DNA of 64,000 bases from Sphingobium sp. CAP-1. GTDB taxonomy: Bacteria > Pseudomonadota > Alphaproteobacteria > Sphingomonadales > Sphingomonadaceae. The first letter of the stretch is position 1; every line of letters starts with the position of its first letter. Where the stretch lies: assembly GCF_009720145.1 (NCBI RefSeq), contig NZ_CP046252.1, positions 2,170,001-2,234,000 of the forward strand, in the 5' to 3' direction. Below, piece by piece: positions 56,217 through 64,000 of this stretch. The translations under genes and the position numbers were made by a program. Below the pieces are notes generated by a model. The model saw only the letters and a list, made by a program, of their open reading frames with translations, was not told the origin of the DNA and made no database searches.

Positions 56217-57332
56217 TCAGGCCTGCTGCTCCGCGTTCTCGGCGCGCCATCCGTCAAACGTCTCGCGCGCGACGTTCGTCAGCATTCCGGCGAAGGCGTC
56301 CGAGTTGGCAGCGTAAAGCGCATGCCGCATCTCGGTGAAAGCGTTGAACTTCTCGCCGCGCCCGCTGGCGAGGAACCACGCCTTGTATTGGCGCACGACG
56401 CCTATCGTCGACCGCATGTAGAAGTTGAACTTTCCGCGGCTGATTCCGGGCTGCCGCTCGACGATGTCCGCAGTAAAGCCGTCGATCTTCTTGGCCTCGA
56501 AGTCGACCCCCGGGAAGAAGTGGCGCGCGATGCGCAGCAGCCGGAACGCGTCCAGCGGCGCGTATTGCCCCCGCTCGATGTCGACGCCGGCGGCCGGATC
56601 GGGCGCAACCTCGCCGTCCGCGATCTCCACTGCCTCCACCTCAATCTCGGCTTCGGGTTCCGGCTCGGCTTCGGCCTTCTCGATCTGAAGCTCGGTTTCC
56701 ACGCGAACCTGGCGGAACTCGCGGTCGGCGAGCTCGAACAGCGCTGCCAGGGTATTGATGCGCCGCTTTAACGCGGGAGGGATCGATTTCTTGTATTTGA
56801 TCTTGTGGTCGAGTGTGCTCCACGAATCCTGAACGACCGTGCGGATCTGCAGCTCGAAACGGTATGGGGCGAACTGCACATAGTCGGGCATCGCCGCACG
56901 GACCGGGTCGAGGCGAAGGTCGAGATGCAGCCCCTTGTAGCCGAACGCGTTCTCGGTGCCCTCGATCTCGGCGGTCTTGTCGGTCACGTCGATCACATCG
57001 AAGTGATCGCGGACGAGCTGGCCCACCGGCTCGATCTCGTCTTCGTATAGGCAGACGAGGCGCAGCCCGACCAAGTCCGTGATGTGGTCCTTAATCTCGT
57101 ATGGTGTGGCGCTCCCCTCGAGCTCGCCCTGATACTTCCGCATGAACTTCTTGATCGATTCCTCGCGGTCCTTGATGCGGCCGCTCGCTGCTGCGACGTC
57201 CAGCCCGGCGTGCGCGATTATCGAGTCGAGCAAGTCGAGGAACTTGTCCTTCGCCTGATCGAGGCGCTGGGCGTTGTCATTGTAGTATTCACGGAAAACG
57301 GCCTTCTCGGCCTCGAAGTCTAGTGATGGCAT
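56217..57332 (-). CDS. Stand-alone RelA/SpoT-type alarmone synthetase-like protein
   Basis: A 371-residue protein with a RelA/SpoT synthetase domain at about 20-190: RIKDREESIKKFMRKY (52-67), ITDLVGLRLVCLYEDE with Asp86 and Arg91, GYKGLHLDLRL (131-141) and ELQIRTVVQDSWSTLDHKI (160-178). No HD hydrolase, TGS or ACT domain is present. An acidic Glu/Ala-rich linker (205-240) leads to a C-terminal domain of about 120 residues (FNFYMRSTIGVVRQYKAWF). Synthetases with this layout make (p)ppGpp or act as toxSAS toxins that pyrophosphorylate tRNA; some, such as CapRel, are fused phage-sensing toxins of similar length. Which applies here is open. Confidence 0.75.
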   Translation of the reverse strand: MPSLDFEAEKAVFREYYNDNAQRLDQAKDKFLDLLDSIIAHAGLDVAAASGRIKDREESIKKFMRKYQGELEGSATPYEIKDHITDLVGLRLVCLYEDEIEPVGQLVRDHFDVIDVTDKTAEIEGTENAFGYKGLHLDLRLDPVRAAMPDYVQFAPYRFELQIRTVVQDSWSTLDHKIKYKKSIPPALKRRINTLAALFELADREFRQVRVETELQIEKAEAEPEPEAEIEVEAVEIADGEVAPDPAAGVDIERGQYAPLDAFRLLRIARHFFPGVDFEAKKIDGFTADIVERQPGISRGKFNFYMRSTIGVVRQYKAWFLASGRGEKFNAFTEMRHALYAANSDAFAGMLTNVARETFDGWRAENAEQQA

Positions 57333-57927
57333 GCGGAAATCTCCCCTGCCGCATCAGGGCCTGCGGCCCAATGGGACGCAAGCGGTTTCTTTTTTCGCGG
57401 CACAGATAGAAGGACGAATCCTCACCGTGTTTTGCCGGAAGAGGGAAGCTATCGGACGGTTTATCAGTGCAGCTTAATATGATGGCGTTATCCGATTTCC
57501 GCCTTCCGAACCGTTGGCGAAGCTTGAAAGACCAATTCGGGGCGCCTTCCTAACGGTCTGCATCGAACCGATTCATAGGCAGCTTCTGTCAGGAGCAGAC
57601 GTTCGCGGTAACTGATCTGAACGACCGGGGTTGTGAAGGGTTTCGGGCGCTTGCGTACGAAAGCCTCCAGTGCAGGAACCCGCGGGCCCCAAGCACTGGT
57701 CTATGGGTAAAGCGGCTTTGGGATGGTTTTCGCGGGTAAGCGATGCCGGTTTGGAACTGTCGGTCCTGGCCCGATCAACGTGATTTTGTGCGGCGTCAGA
57801 GTGCGAACGGTGGTGGTTTTGCTGGTCGGTGTGCCCTTTGCCGGGCTCGCTCTCGGGATAGGCATGTGTCGGGTCGTCGGCCAGGACACTATGGGTGCGA
57901 CCGTTGTGCAGGCTGAGCCATGCCGGA
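57333..57927. other. Intergenic region beside the IS91-type element
   Basis: About 600 bases. Frames of up to 121 codons here lack recognisable content. It probably contains the synthetase promoter near 57340-57450 and, nearer 57900, the terminal region of the IS91-type element, whose exact end I could not fix. Confidence 0.4.
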
Positions 57928-59121
57928 TCATGGCGCATTCTCCCGGATTGGCGATGTCGATGATGGCGGAGCGCGGGGCTGGCACCAGCGGGCGAAGACC
58001 TCGATGATGGTCATATGCCCGCCGCAGCATGGACATGGCGGGCGATGGTCGGGGGACTCTTCGGGGTCGGGTTCCTCGATCGGCGCGGCAACGCCCAGCA
58101 GCCTGCGGGCCAGCGTCATGGCCTCCTTATGAGTCGAACTGGCGAGCAGGCCATAGTGCCGGATGCGGTGGAAGCCGCGCGGCAGGATGTGGATCAGGAA
58201 GCGGCGGATGAACTCGTCGGTCGCCAGCGTCATGACCTGCTGGCGTTCGGCCCCGTCGCGACGGTAATCCTTGTAGCGGAACGTCACGCCGTCCTCGTCG
58301 AAAGCGATAAGCCGCCGGTTCGAGATGGCGACGCGGTGCGTGTAGCGCGAGAGATAGGCCAGCACCGCTTGCGGCCCAGCAAAGGGTGGCTTGGCATAGA
58401 CCACCCAGCGCTTCTTCCGGATCGGCGAGAGATGCCGCAGGAAGGCCTTGCGGGTCGCGAGGCCGGCCAAGGTGCCGAAGAAGGCCAGCCTGCCGGCATC
58501 GAACAACGCCAGCAGGCGCGTGAGGAACAGCCGGCGGAACAATGCGCCAAGCACGCGCACCGGTAGCAGGAAGGCCGCGCGTGATGATATCCAACGCGCG
58601 CCGCCCGGCGCGATGCCGCCGCCGGGCACGATCATGTGCACATGGGGGTGGTGGGTCAGTGCTGATCCCCATGTGTGCAGCACGGCGGTGATGCCGATGC
58701 GCGCGCCGAGGTGCCTGGGATCGGCGGCGATGGTCAGCATCGTGTCCGCAGCCGCGCGGAACAGCAGGTCATAGACGACTGCCTTGTTCTGCCAGGCGAC
58801 GTCGGCGATCTCGGGCGGCACCGTGAACACGACATGGAAGTAGCCGACGGGCAACAGATCGGCCTCGCGTGCCGCAAGCCAGGTGCGCGCCGCCGCGCCC
58901 TGGCACTTGGGGCAGTGCCGGTTGCGGCAGGAGTTATAGGCGACCCGCCAATGCCCGCAGTCGTCGCAGGCCTCGACGTGACCGCCTAGCGCGGCGGTGC
59001 GGCAGTTCTCGATGGCCGCCATGACCTTGAGCTGGCCGAGGCTGAGATGCCCGGCATGGGCTGCGCGATAGGCAGGCCCAGCGCTGCGGAAGATATCGGC
59101 GACCTCGAGCGAGGCGCGCAC
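57928..59121 (-). CDS. IS91-family HUH transposase
   Basis: A 397-residue transposase from a GTG five bases after the recombinase gene. An N-terminal zinc-binding region (CDDCGHWRVAYNSCRNRHCP) is followed by the HUH motif HPHVHMIVPGG, and tyrosines in YLSRYTHRVAIS and FRYKDYRRDG provide the nicking residue candidates. A Cys pair near the C-terminus (PCPCCGGHM) is usual for the family. The enzyme nicks one strand and drives rolling-circle transfer. Confidence 0.93.
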   Translation of the reverse strand: MRASLEVADIFRSAGPAYRAAHAGHLSLGQLKVMAAIENCRTAALGGHVEACDDCGHWRVAYNSCRNRHCPKCQGAAARTWLAAREADLLPVGYFHVVFTVPPEIADVAWQNKAVVYDLLFRAAADTMLTIAADPRHLGARIGITAVLHTWGSALTHHPHVHMIVPGGGIAPGGARWISSRAAFLLPVRVLGALFRRLFLTRLLALFDAGRLAFFGTLAGLATRKAFLRHLSPIRKKRWVVYAKPPFAGPQAVLAYLSRYTHRVAISNRRLIAFDEDGVTFRYKDYRRDGAERQQVMTLATDEFIRRFLIHILPRGFHRIRHYGLLASSTHKEAMTLARRLLGVAAPIEEPDPEESPDHRPPCPCCGGHMTIIEVFARWCQPRAPPSSTSPIRENAP

Positions 59122-59125
59122 GGGT

Positions 59126-60031
59126 TCAGCCCGGAGGTGCCCTGCCTTCCATCACGGCAACGATCTGGTCGAGCGGACTGCTCACCGCCCGCATGGTCTT
59201 GCTCGAAACCTGAGTGTAGAGGCCGGTCGTGTTGATGTTCACGTGTCCCAGCAAGGCTTGGATGACGCGGATATCGATACCCTGCTCGAGTAGGTGAGTG
59301 GCGAAAGAATGTCGCAGCGTATGTGGGCTCACCCGCTTGTGAATCTCGGCGCGCTCGGCCGCTTCCTGCACAACGCGGTGCAACTGGCGCGCCGAGATCG
59401 GGTCCGTGCCGTTACGACCGGGGAACAGCCAGCCATGTGGCAACATCACCCCGCGCCGCTTGCCTTCGCGCCACCACTGACGAAGAAAATCGAGCAGATG
59501 CGGTGAGAGCATGGCGTTGCGATCCTTGCGTCCCTTGCCCTGCTCGACGCGGATCAGCATCCGGGTGCTGTCGATGTCATTGACCTTGAGGTGGGCAACC
59601 TCCGAGACACGCAAGCCCGCGCCATAGGCCACGCTGAGTGCTGCTTTGTATTTGATGCCTGGCGCAGCCTCGAGCAGCCGCGCGGTCTCCTCGACGCTCA
59701 AAACCACCCGCAATTTGGGCGCGTAATGAAGGACGACAAGCCCCAGCGCCATCTCCGGCCGCTTGAGAGTGACACCGAACAGGAAACGCAGTGCCGATAC
59801 GGCCCCATTGATCGTTGCAGGCCCAACGGCGCGCTCATGCTGATCGATCTGGAAACGCCGGAGATCTTCGACCGTGGCTAAATCAAGGGGCTTGCCCAGA
59901 AAGGTAGCGAAGCGCCGAACATGGCGGATGTAGTCCTTCTGCGTGTGCTCTCCAAAGCCACGCATCTTCATGTCCTGTAACATACGCTGGCGGAGCGAGT
60001 TGTTCGGGGCGGCGGTAGTGACAGCATCCAT
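59126..60031 (-). CDS. Tyrosine recombinase of the IS91-type element
   Basis: A 301-residue phage-type integrase starting at the ATG at 60031. An N-terminal SAM-like core-binding domain (GFGEHTQKDYIRHVRRFATF) precedes the catalytic domain with GAGLRVSEVAHLKV (Arg I), HTLRHSFATHLLEQG (H-x-x-R), LLGHVNINTT and a tyrosine in GLYTQV. It precedes the transposase by four bases. Its role in IS91 movement is not well defined. Confidence 0.92.
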   Translation of the reverse strand: MDAVTTAAPNNSLRQRMLQDMKMRGFGEHTQKDYIRHVRRFATFLGKPLDLATVEDLRRFQIDQHERAVGPATINGAVSALRFLFGVTLKRPEMALGLVVLHYAPKLRVVLSVEETARLLEAAPGIKYKAALSVAYGAGLRVSEVAHLKVNDIDSTRMLIRVEQGKGRKDRNAMLSPHLLDFLRQWWREGKRRGVMLPHGWLFPGRNGTDPISARQLHRVVQEAAERAEIHKRVSPHTLRHSFATHLLEQGIDIRVIQALLGHVNINTTGLYTQVSSKTMRAVSSPLDQIVAVMEGRAPPG

Positions 60032-60034
60032 GGT

Positions 60035-60059
60035 GAGTTCCTTTGCGTTGAAGGAACTC
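60035..60059. repeat. Perfect 9-bp hairpin upstream of the recombinase
   Basis: GAGTTCCTT and AAGGAACTC flank the seven-base loop TGCGTTG immediately upstream of the recombinase start. It could act as a 5' leader structure limiting expression or as part of the element's terminal signal. No T-run follows, so a terminator is unlikely. Confidence 0.5.
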
Positions 60060-60070
60060 CACGCTCGCAA

Positions 60071-60533
60071 GGCGACATCGCCGCTCGCAAAGCCTGAACA
60101 ATACTACGCTACGTCACCCCAAGCGACTCTCCCGCGGAGCGGGTTCGTGCGTTGGTCGATACCTGCCTCCTCGGATGCCAGTCGGACCAGCGCCGGATCC
60201 GCCAACGAAGGCGCCATTAAAGCTGGCAAGCGGGGTTCCTAGAAGCGGACGCTTGCGGCGCGGCAGGATAGGTTTCCGCGGCACAGGTCGAATTGTTCGA
60301 TCGCCTACCCATTGTATCCGCCATTCGGGACGGAATTGCGGAAATCCGAGGTCACGCACTACCGAAAGACTTTCGCACGGTCGGACTGCGTTGAGAGAAT
60401 TTGGATCGTGGAACGCCGATCCCGTGGACTGCTATGCTGGAGGTATTATTTGCTATGCAGTAAATATGAGGGTTTGCTCGACATTCGCCGTCCGGAATCG
60501 AAGCCGAAGCACTTCACCGCAGTTGAAGAGTTA
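60071..60533. other. Intergenic region right of the IS91-type element
   Basis: About 460 bases that should contain one end of the IS91-type element and the 3' flank of the large gene to the right. No gene, RNA or repeat could be named. Confidence 0.4.
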
Positions 60534-63500
60534 TCAGCGGCACGCGCGAAACCGTGCGAGAGCGTCGACAAATGCTTCAGAGTATTGTCCGGACAGGCTC
60601 CGAGCAAAAATCACCGCGATCCGCTCGGCTTGTGCCTGCGTTTCGGGTTCGCGACCCAGCCGTTGAAGATCCTCCGCCATTTTACGGGTGCGTGTCAGGC
60701 GATCGGGTTCGAGCCGTGCGCGCCAGATCGCTATCTCGAAGAACAGCTGTGCCTCCTCTTCCGTATAGCCTTGATCAGGACCAAGGGCCTCTGCGGCACG
60801 ATCTATGATCTGCGTGAGGTCCACCCAGCCGTTGGCTGCGGCGTTGGCGGTGACCGAAAGCAACAGCCGGCGGGCGTCACGTATATCCGACCCAGGGTTC
60901 GCCAACGGAAGTGTCTGGGCAATACGAAGGGCATCCCCGCTGATATCGGCCGGCAAGGGGCCATCATTGCTCGCGAGACGAAGAATGCTCCAGACCGCAT
61001 TCTGCGGGGACGTGCCAACCGGCTCGCGCAGCAATGTCTGCAAAAAATCCTTCAGTCCGTTGCCGAACAATGTTCCGGCACCCTTTTGAACCGCGTCAAG
61101 GCCCGGCCCGATGTCGACCGAAAAGACAGAGCCGAGCCGATCCTCTTCCACAAGTCCACCCTGAGCGCAGGTCAACCGAGCCTGCGGCGCCCCGTCTTCC
61201 TCATCGAGCATCAATTGGGCAAGCGCTTCCCGAAAGCTGTCCGTCGGAGCTATATTGACCGCGTCAAGCAAACCGGGCGCGGCCGAGAACAGCATCAACC
61301 GGTCGGCGTTCATATGTTGCGGATCGGCGCGGTCGCCGGCGAAGCGGGTCAGGTCTTCGACAAGGCCGCGCGGCGATATGTGACGATGGTCTTCCAGGAA
61401 TGCGATCAGTGTGTCGGCGCGGACATGTCCGCCTATGATCGCATCCGCTGCGGCTGCGGCATGGCCCCAGCAAACCGCGAGCTGCTGGCGACCATTCAGT
61501 TCTCTCCAGCCTGCGAGGCTGGGGCCTTCGCTGGCGATGAACCGCGCGAGCCCCGTGTAGAGGTCCCAGAAACTGCGCTTCAAGGGATCGACCACCGGCG
61601 CGGTCAGCCAGACGGACAGGCGTTCGCGAAGCTCGGCAGGCAAATCAGCGCGGGCCAGGATCGCTCTTGCTAAGAGCAATTGTGACCAGGGGCTGGCCCG
61701 ATCGCCTCCAACATCGTCGAGGAGCCGACGGAGGCCGTGCTCGTCCAGTGCTCGCAGCGCGGTCGCGATCGGTTCGGGCAAGGGAATGGGGAGTCCGCTC
61801 AATCGCCTGACCGCGATCGCGAGACCGTGGTCGTCTATGAGCCTCGCCGCCGAACCGCACCAGTCGGCGTCCGCTTCGTCCAGCCGGAGGTAACGGGCGA
61901 CCTTGCCGACATCGTCCGGTGCGAACTTGGAAAAGCAGACCGGCTTTTGCCGCTCGATCGCATCGCGCAAATCCGCATACCAACAGCCGATCGACTCATG
62001 GGACCTGCGGAGGGCGGTCTGCACCCTTGCTGCTCGCATCGGGGAATGTCCTAGCTCCTCGGCCAGAGCATCCAGTTCGCTGGGCGAAAGGTCAAAGCGA
62101 TCCGATCGCTCTTCCAATGCAGCGCGCCGGATCGCCAGATCGTCGTTGCCCACGCGCCACGGCCAGGCGTCAAGGCGCATCGCAGTCTGGCCGATGGTCA
62201 TGGTAACCTGCTGCTGTGCGTCGTCGCCGGTGAGAACTATCAGTGCATCCACGCCCGCGGTCGTCGTCAGCCTTGTCTCGACGCCGGGCACTGCATCGGC
62301 GATCGCAGACCAGAATTCGCGTTCATCGAAATCATGATCATCGACGCTGACCTGCCCATGATCGGGCAGATCGAATGCGGTGCGCACCGCCTCTCTGTCA
62401 AACAGTCGCATCCGCAGATCGATCGGGAAGTGGTTCAGCGTCCGGCCGACAAACTGCAGCCATATTCTCTCGTCCGTTACATCCGTCAGATGATGTTCGA
62501 GCATCGCCTCCATGGAATCGCGAAGTTCCGGCCTCACGCGCAAGCTTTCGCGCACAAGATAATTCCAGAGCCATTCCAGATAGGCCTTTCGTTTCCCTTT
62601 GCCGGCCTCGGCGGGCAGCATCTGAAGGACGGTCAACAACAGCGATGCGAGGTGGATTCCGATGAGATGATCGGATCGGGGATCATCGGCCTCCAGAGGG
62701 GGCATCGGGAAAAGGTCGATTTCGAGATATTCGAGCAGCCAGGCCGACGCGACCTCGGCGTCGGCGATGGTCCATTCGCGTGATCCCCAAACGGCCTTCA
62801 ACGCGCCCGTGACGGCGTGGCCTGCATCGAGCAGAAAGGGTATTTCGCCGCGCGCGCCCTGCTCGGCCTCGTGCGGTGTGGGCCACTGGAGATTGCGGCG
62901 TTCCAGCAACATATCCGCGACGGCTCGCCGCAACGTCCCGAGATCTTCCGACTCCGTGAGGACGGCATCCTTGACGGCGAGGCGCAGGAAATATGCGATC
63001 TCTTCACCGTCGATCGGCATGAACATCCATCGCGCGCGCCGCAGCTTCTGCCGATAGCCATAGGCCGTCGACTTTGTGAGCCGCTCATAGCGCACCAGCG
63101 CGTCAATGATTTCAACGGTGGTCTCGACCCGGAACTGATCATGCTCGATCGATGACAGAAATCGATCGTCAACCCACAGGATGCCGTCACCATTCTTCGC
63201 CAGCGCCGACATCAATTGCAGCGATGCCCGGCGCAAAGGGTCTTGAGGCCCATCGCGCTGAACGGGCACCGCTTGGTAGATATTTTCGTCGAGCCCCCTG
63301 CTCAGCTGCTGGATCAGGCCAGTGAGGGAATCGACCAACTGCACCTGGGCTTCGGCGTCCGCCACGGCAGCCCGCATCTGCTCGACATCCTCGCAGGTGA
63401 TTGTGATCGTGAAGCGTCGCATCAACGCGCGGAGGGCACCGCATTCTTCCAAGGTGACGGCAATACCCGGTTCGAGGTTGACGGTGCTCGCGTCCGGCGG

Positions 63501-64000
63501 CGTCGGGCCAGCGGGTGCCGGATCGAGCGTATTGCCCAAAGAAAGCCGCAGCGCATCGACAGCCGCCGGTTCCGCCCCCTCGATGAGCGACAGGAACAGC
63601 TGGCTGAAGTTGAGCGTCGCGCTCGGTTCGCCGCCCTTCACGTCCCAGCGCACCGTGAATGTGTCGACCTGGCTGACTTCGCTCTGGTCGACGATCTCGC
63701 CATCGTCATGGGCGTGCAGGACGCGGCGCGCGGCTTCGATCCGCTCCGGTTGGATGGGTTCGAGGTCGCTTCGGAGAGTTGTGAGAAAAGGCAGCGTATC
63801 GGTGGCGATCCGGATCGGTTTGAAGACCCGTTCGATCTTGTCGAGAATCCCGAGGCCATGGGCCGTTAGCAAGGCCGTGACGTCCGCGAAGAGGACCACG
63901 TCGGCGCTGTCGGCCGGCCAATGCTCGGCCTCGAACCGACGCCCATAGCGTGTCGACAGGATGAGGCTTCGTTCGTGCGGCTCCGGCGGGCGCAGCAACG
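60534..64000 (-). CDS. Very large unknown protein, 5' end outside window
   Basis: At least 1154 residues; the frame is open to the right edge and the apparent TTG start at 63998 is probably internal. A region near residues 275-335 (GDGILWVDDRFLSSIEHD, then EIIDALVRYERLTKSTAYGY and RRARWMFMPIDGEEIAYFL) recalls PIN-like domains attached to large repeat proteins, but I cannot confirm the acidic active site. The rest is helical without recognisable motifs. Its size and setting suggest a sensor or effector protein similar in style to the one at the left edge, though no direct similarity was seen. Confidence 0.6.
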   Translation of the reverse strand, partial: LLRPPEPHERSLILSTRYGRRFEAEHWPADSADVVLFADVTALLTAHGLGILDKIERVFKPIRIATDTLPFLTTLRSDLEPIQPERIEAARRVLHAHDDGEIVDQSEVSQVDTFTVRWDVKGGEPSATLNFSQLFLSLIEGAEPAAVDALRLSLGNTLDPAPAGPTPPDASTVNLEPGIAVTLEECGALRALMRRFTITITCEDVEQMRAAVADAEAQVQLVDSLTGLIQQLSRGLDENIYQAVPVQRDGPQDPLRRASLQLMSALAKNGDGILWVDDRFLSSIEHDQFRVETTVEIIDALVRYERLTKSTAYGYRQKLRRARWMFMPIDGEEIAYFLRLAVKDAVLTESEDLGTLRRAVADMLLERRNLQWPTPHEAEQGARGEIPFLLDAGHAVTGALKAVWGSREWTIADAEVASAWLLEYLEIDLFPMPPLEADDPRSDHLIGIHLASLLLTVLQMLPAEAGKGKRKAYLEWLWNYLVRESLRVRPELRDSMEAMLEHHLTDVTDERIWLQFVGRTLNHFPIDLRMRLFDREAVRTAFDLPDHGQVSVDDHDFDEREFWSAIADAVPGVETRLTTTAGVDALIVLTGDDAQQQVTMTIGQTAMRLDAWPWRVGNDDLAIRRAALEERSDRFDLSPSELDALAEELGHSPMRAARVQTALRRSHESIGCWYADLRDAIERQKPVCFSKFAPDDVGKVARYLRLDEADADWCGSAARLIDDHGLAIAVRRLSGLPIPLPEPIATALRALDEHGLRRLLDDVGGDRASPWSQLLLARAILARADLPAELRERLSVWLTAPVVDPLKRSFWDLYTGLARFIASEGPSLAGWRELNGRQQLAVCWGHAAAAADAIIGGHVRADTLIAFLEDHRHISPRGLVEDLTRFAGDRADPQHMNADRLMLFSAAPGLLDAVNIAPTDSFREALAQLMLDEEDGAPQARLTCAQGGLVEEDRLGSVFSVDIGPGLDAVQKGAGTLFGNGLKDFLQTLLREPVGTSPQNAVWSILRLASNDGPLPADISGDALRIAQTLPLANPGSDIRDARRLLLSVTANAAANGWVDLTQIIDRAAEALGPDQGYTEEEAQLFFEIAIWRARLEPDRLTRTRKMAEDLQRLGREPETQAQAERIAVIFARSLSGQYSEAFVDALARFRACR

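Larger units (their letters stand above)
57928..60070 (-). mobile_element. IS91-family element with tyrosine recombinase
   Basis: Two adjacent minus-strand genes, a tyrosine recombinase followed by an IS91-type HUH transposase, form the standard two-gene IS91 element of proteobacteria. The coordinates given cover the genes plus the hairpin upstream; the ori and ter ends lie outside and were not located. IS91 elements move by rolling-circle transposition and leave no target duplication. Both genes appear intact. Confidence 0.75.

Noticed and set aside
1..64000. CRISPR arrays, rRNA or complete tRNA genes
   Set aside because: No regularly spaced short repeats with unique spacers and no recognisable rRNA or full tRNA structure were seen; short tRNAs could still have been missed by eye.

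Overview
The window is high-GC DNA whose gene content fits an alphaproteobacterium, most likely a sphingomonad. The basis is GC-rich codon use, a complete traG-copG-trbBCDEJLFGI conjugation operon followed by a DUF2274 gene, and IS91 and IS21 elements of types common in that group. This assignment is inference from gene families, not from a marker gene. Almost every gene is accessory, and the whole window reads as part of a genomic island, integrative conjugative element or plasmid loaded with toxin-antitoxin, defence and peptide-modification genes.

Layout: (1) 0-5.8 kb: the C-terminal part of a very large P-loop NTPase-like protein, then an AbiEi/AbiEii-like pair whose putative operator overlaps the first start codon. 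(2) 5.8-8.7 kb: a three-gene operon on the minus strand that looks like a graspetide (omega-ester peptide) pathway: a precursor with six aligned T-x-[T/S]-x4-E acidic core repeats, an MvdD-like ATP-grasp ligase and a membrane protein. (3) 8.9-13.9 kb: a DUF4365-TPR protein, an AT-richer orphan gene, and a hipBA module behind four operator-like sites with exact 27-bp spacing. (4) 14.0-22.1 kb: two apparently identical IS21-family copies in direct orientation, enclosing a Fic protein and several truncated genes; the right copy also cuts an integrase N-terminus. (5) 22.4-31.4 kb: a segment bounded by imperfect ~120-bp direct repeats, holding a second AbiE-like pair and a four-gene minus-strand operon (MBL-fold, HNH-like, PLD-like, unknown) that is a candidate undescribed defence cassette. 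(6) 31.5-43.6 kb: the Trb type IV secretion operon on the minus strand. (7) 43.9-57.3 kb: a defence island with a HEPN protein divergent from a frameshifted SIR2 gene, a decayed Ser/Thr kinase, a Hachiman-like hamAB pair (hamB frameshifted, hamA carrying an extra N-terminal nuclease-like domain), a DUF3223 protein and a stand-alone alarmone synthetase-like protein. (8) 57.9-60.1 kb: an IS91-type transposase with its tyrosine recombinase. (9) 60.5-64 kb: a large unknown protein running off the right edge.

How the parts relate: the Trb operon would move the island and the AbiE, HipBA and other toxin modules could stabilise it. The SIR2/HEPN, Hachiman-like, alarmone-synthetase and MBL/HNH/PLD modules are plausible anti-phage cargo. 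The stretch 47.3-53 kb has many frameshifts confined to accessory genes, so either decay or local assembly error should be considered there. No relaxase, replication gene, tRNA, rRNA or CRISPR array was recognised.
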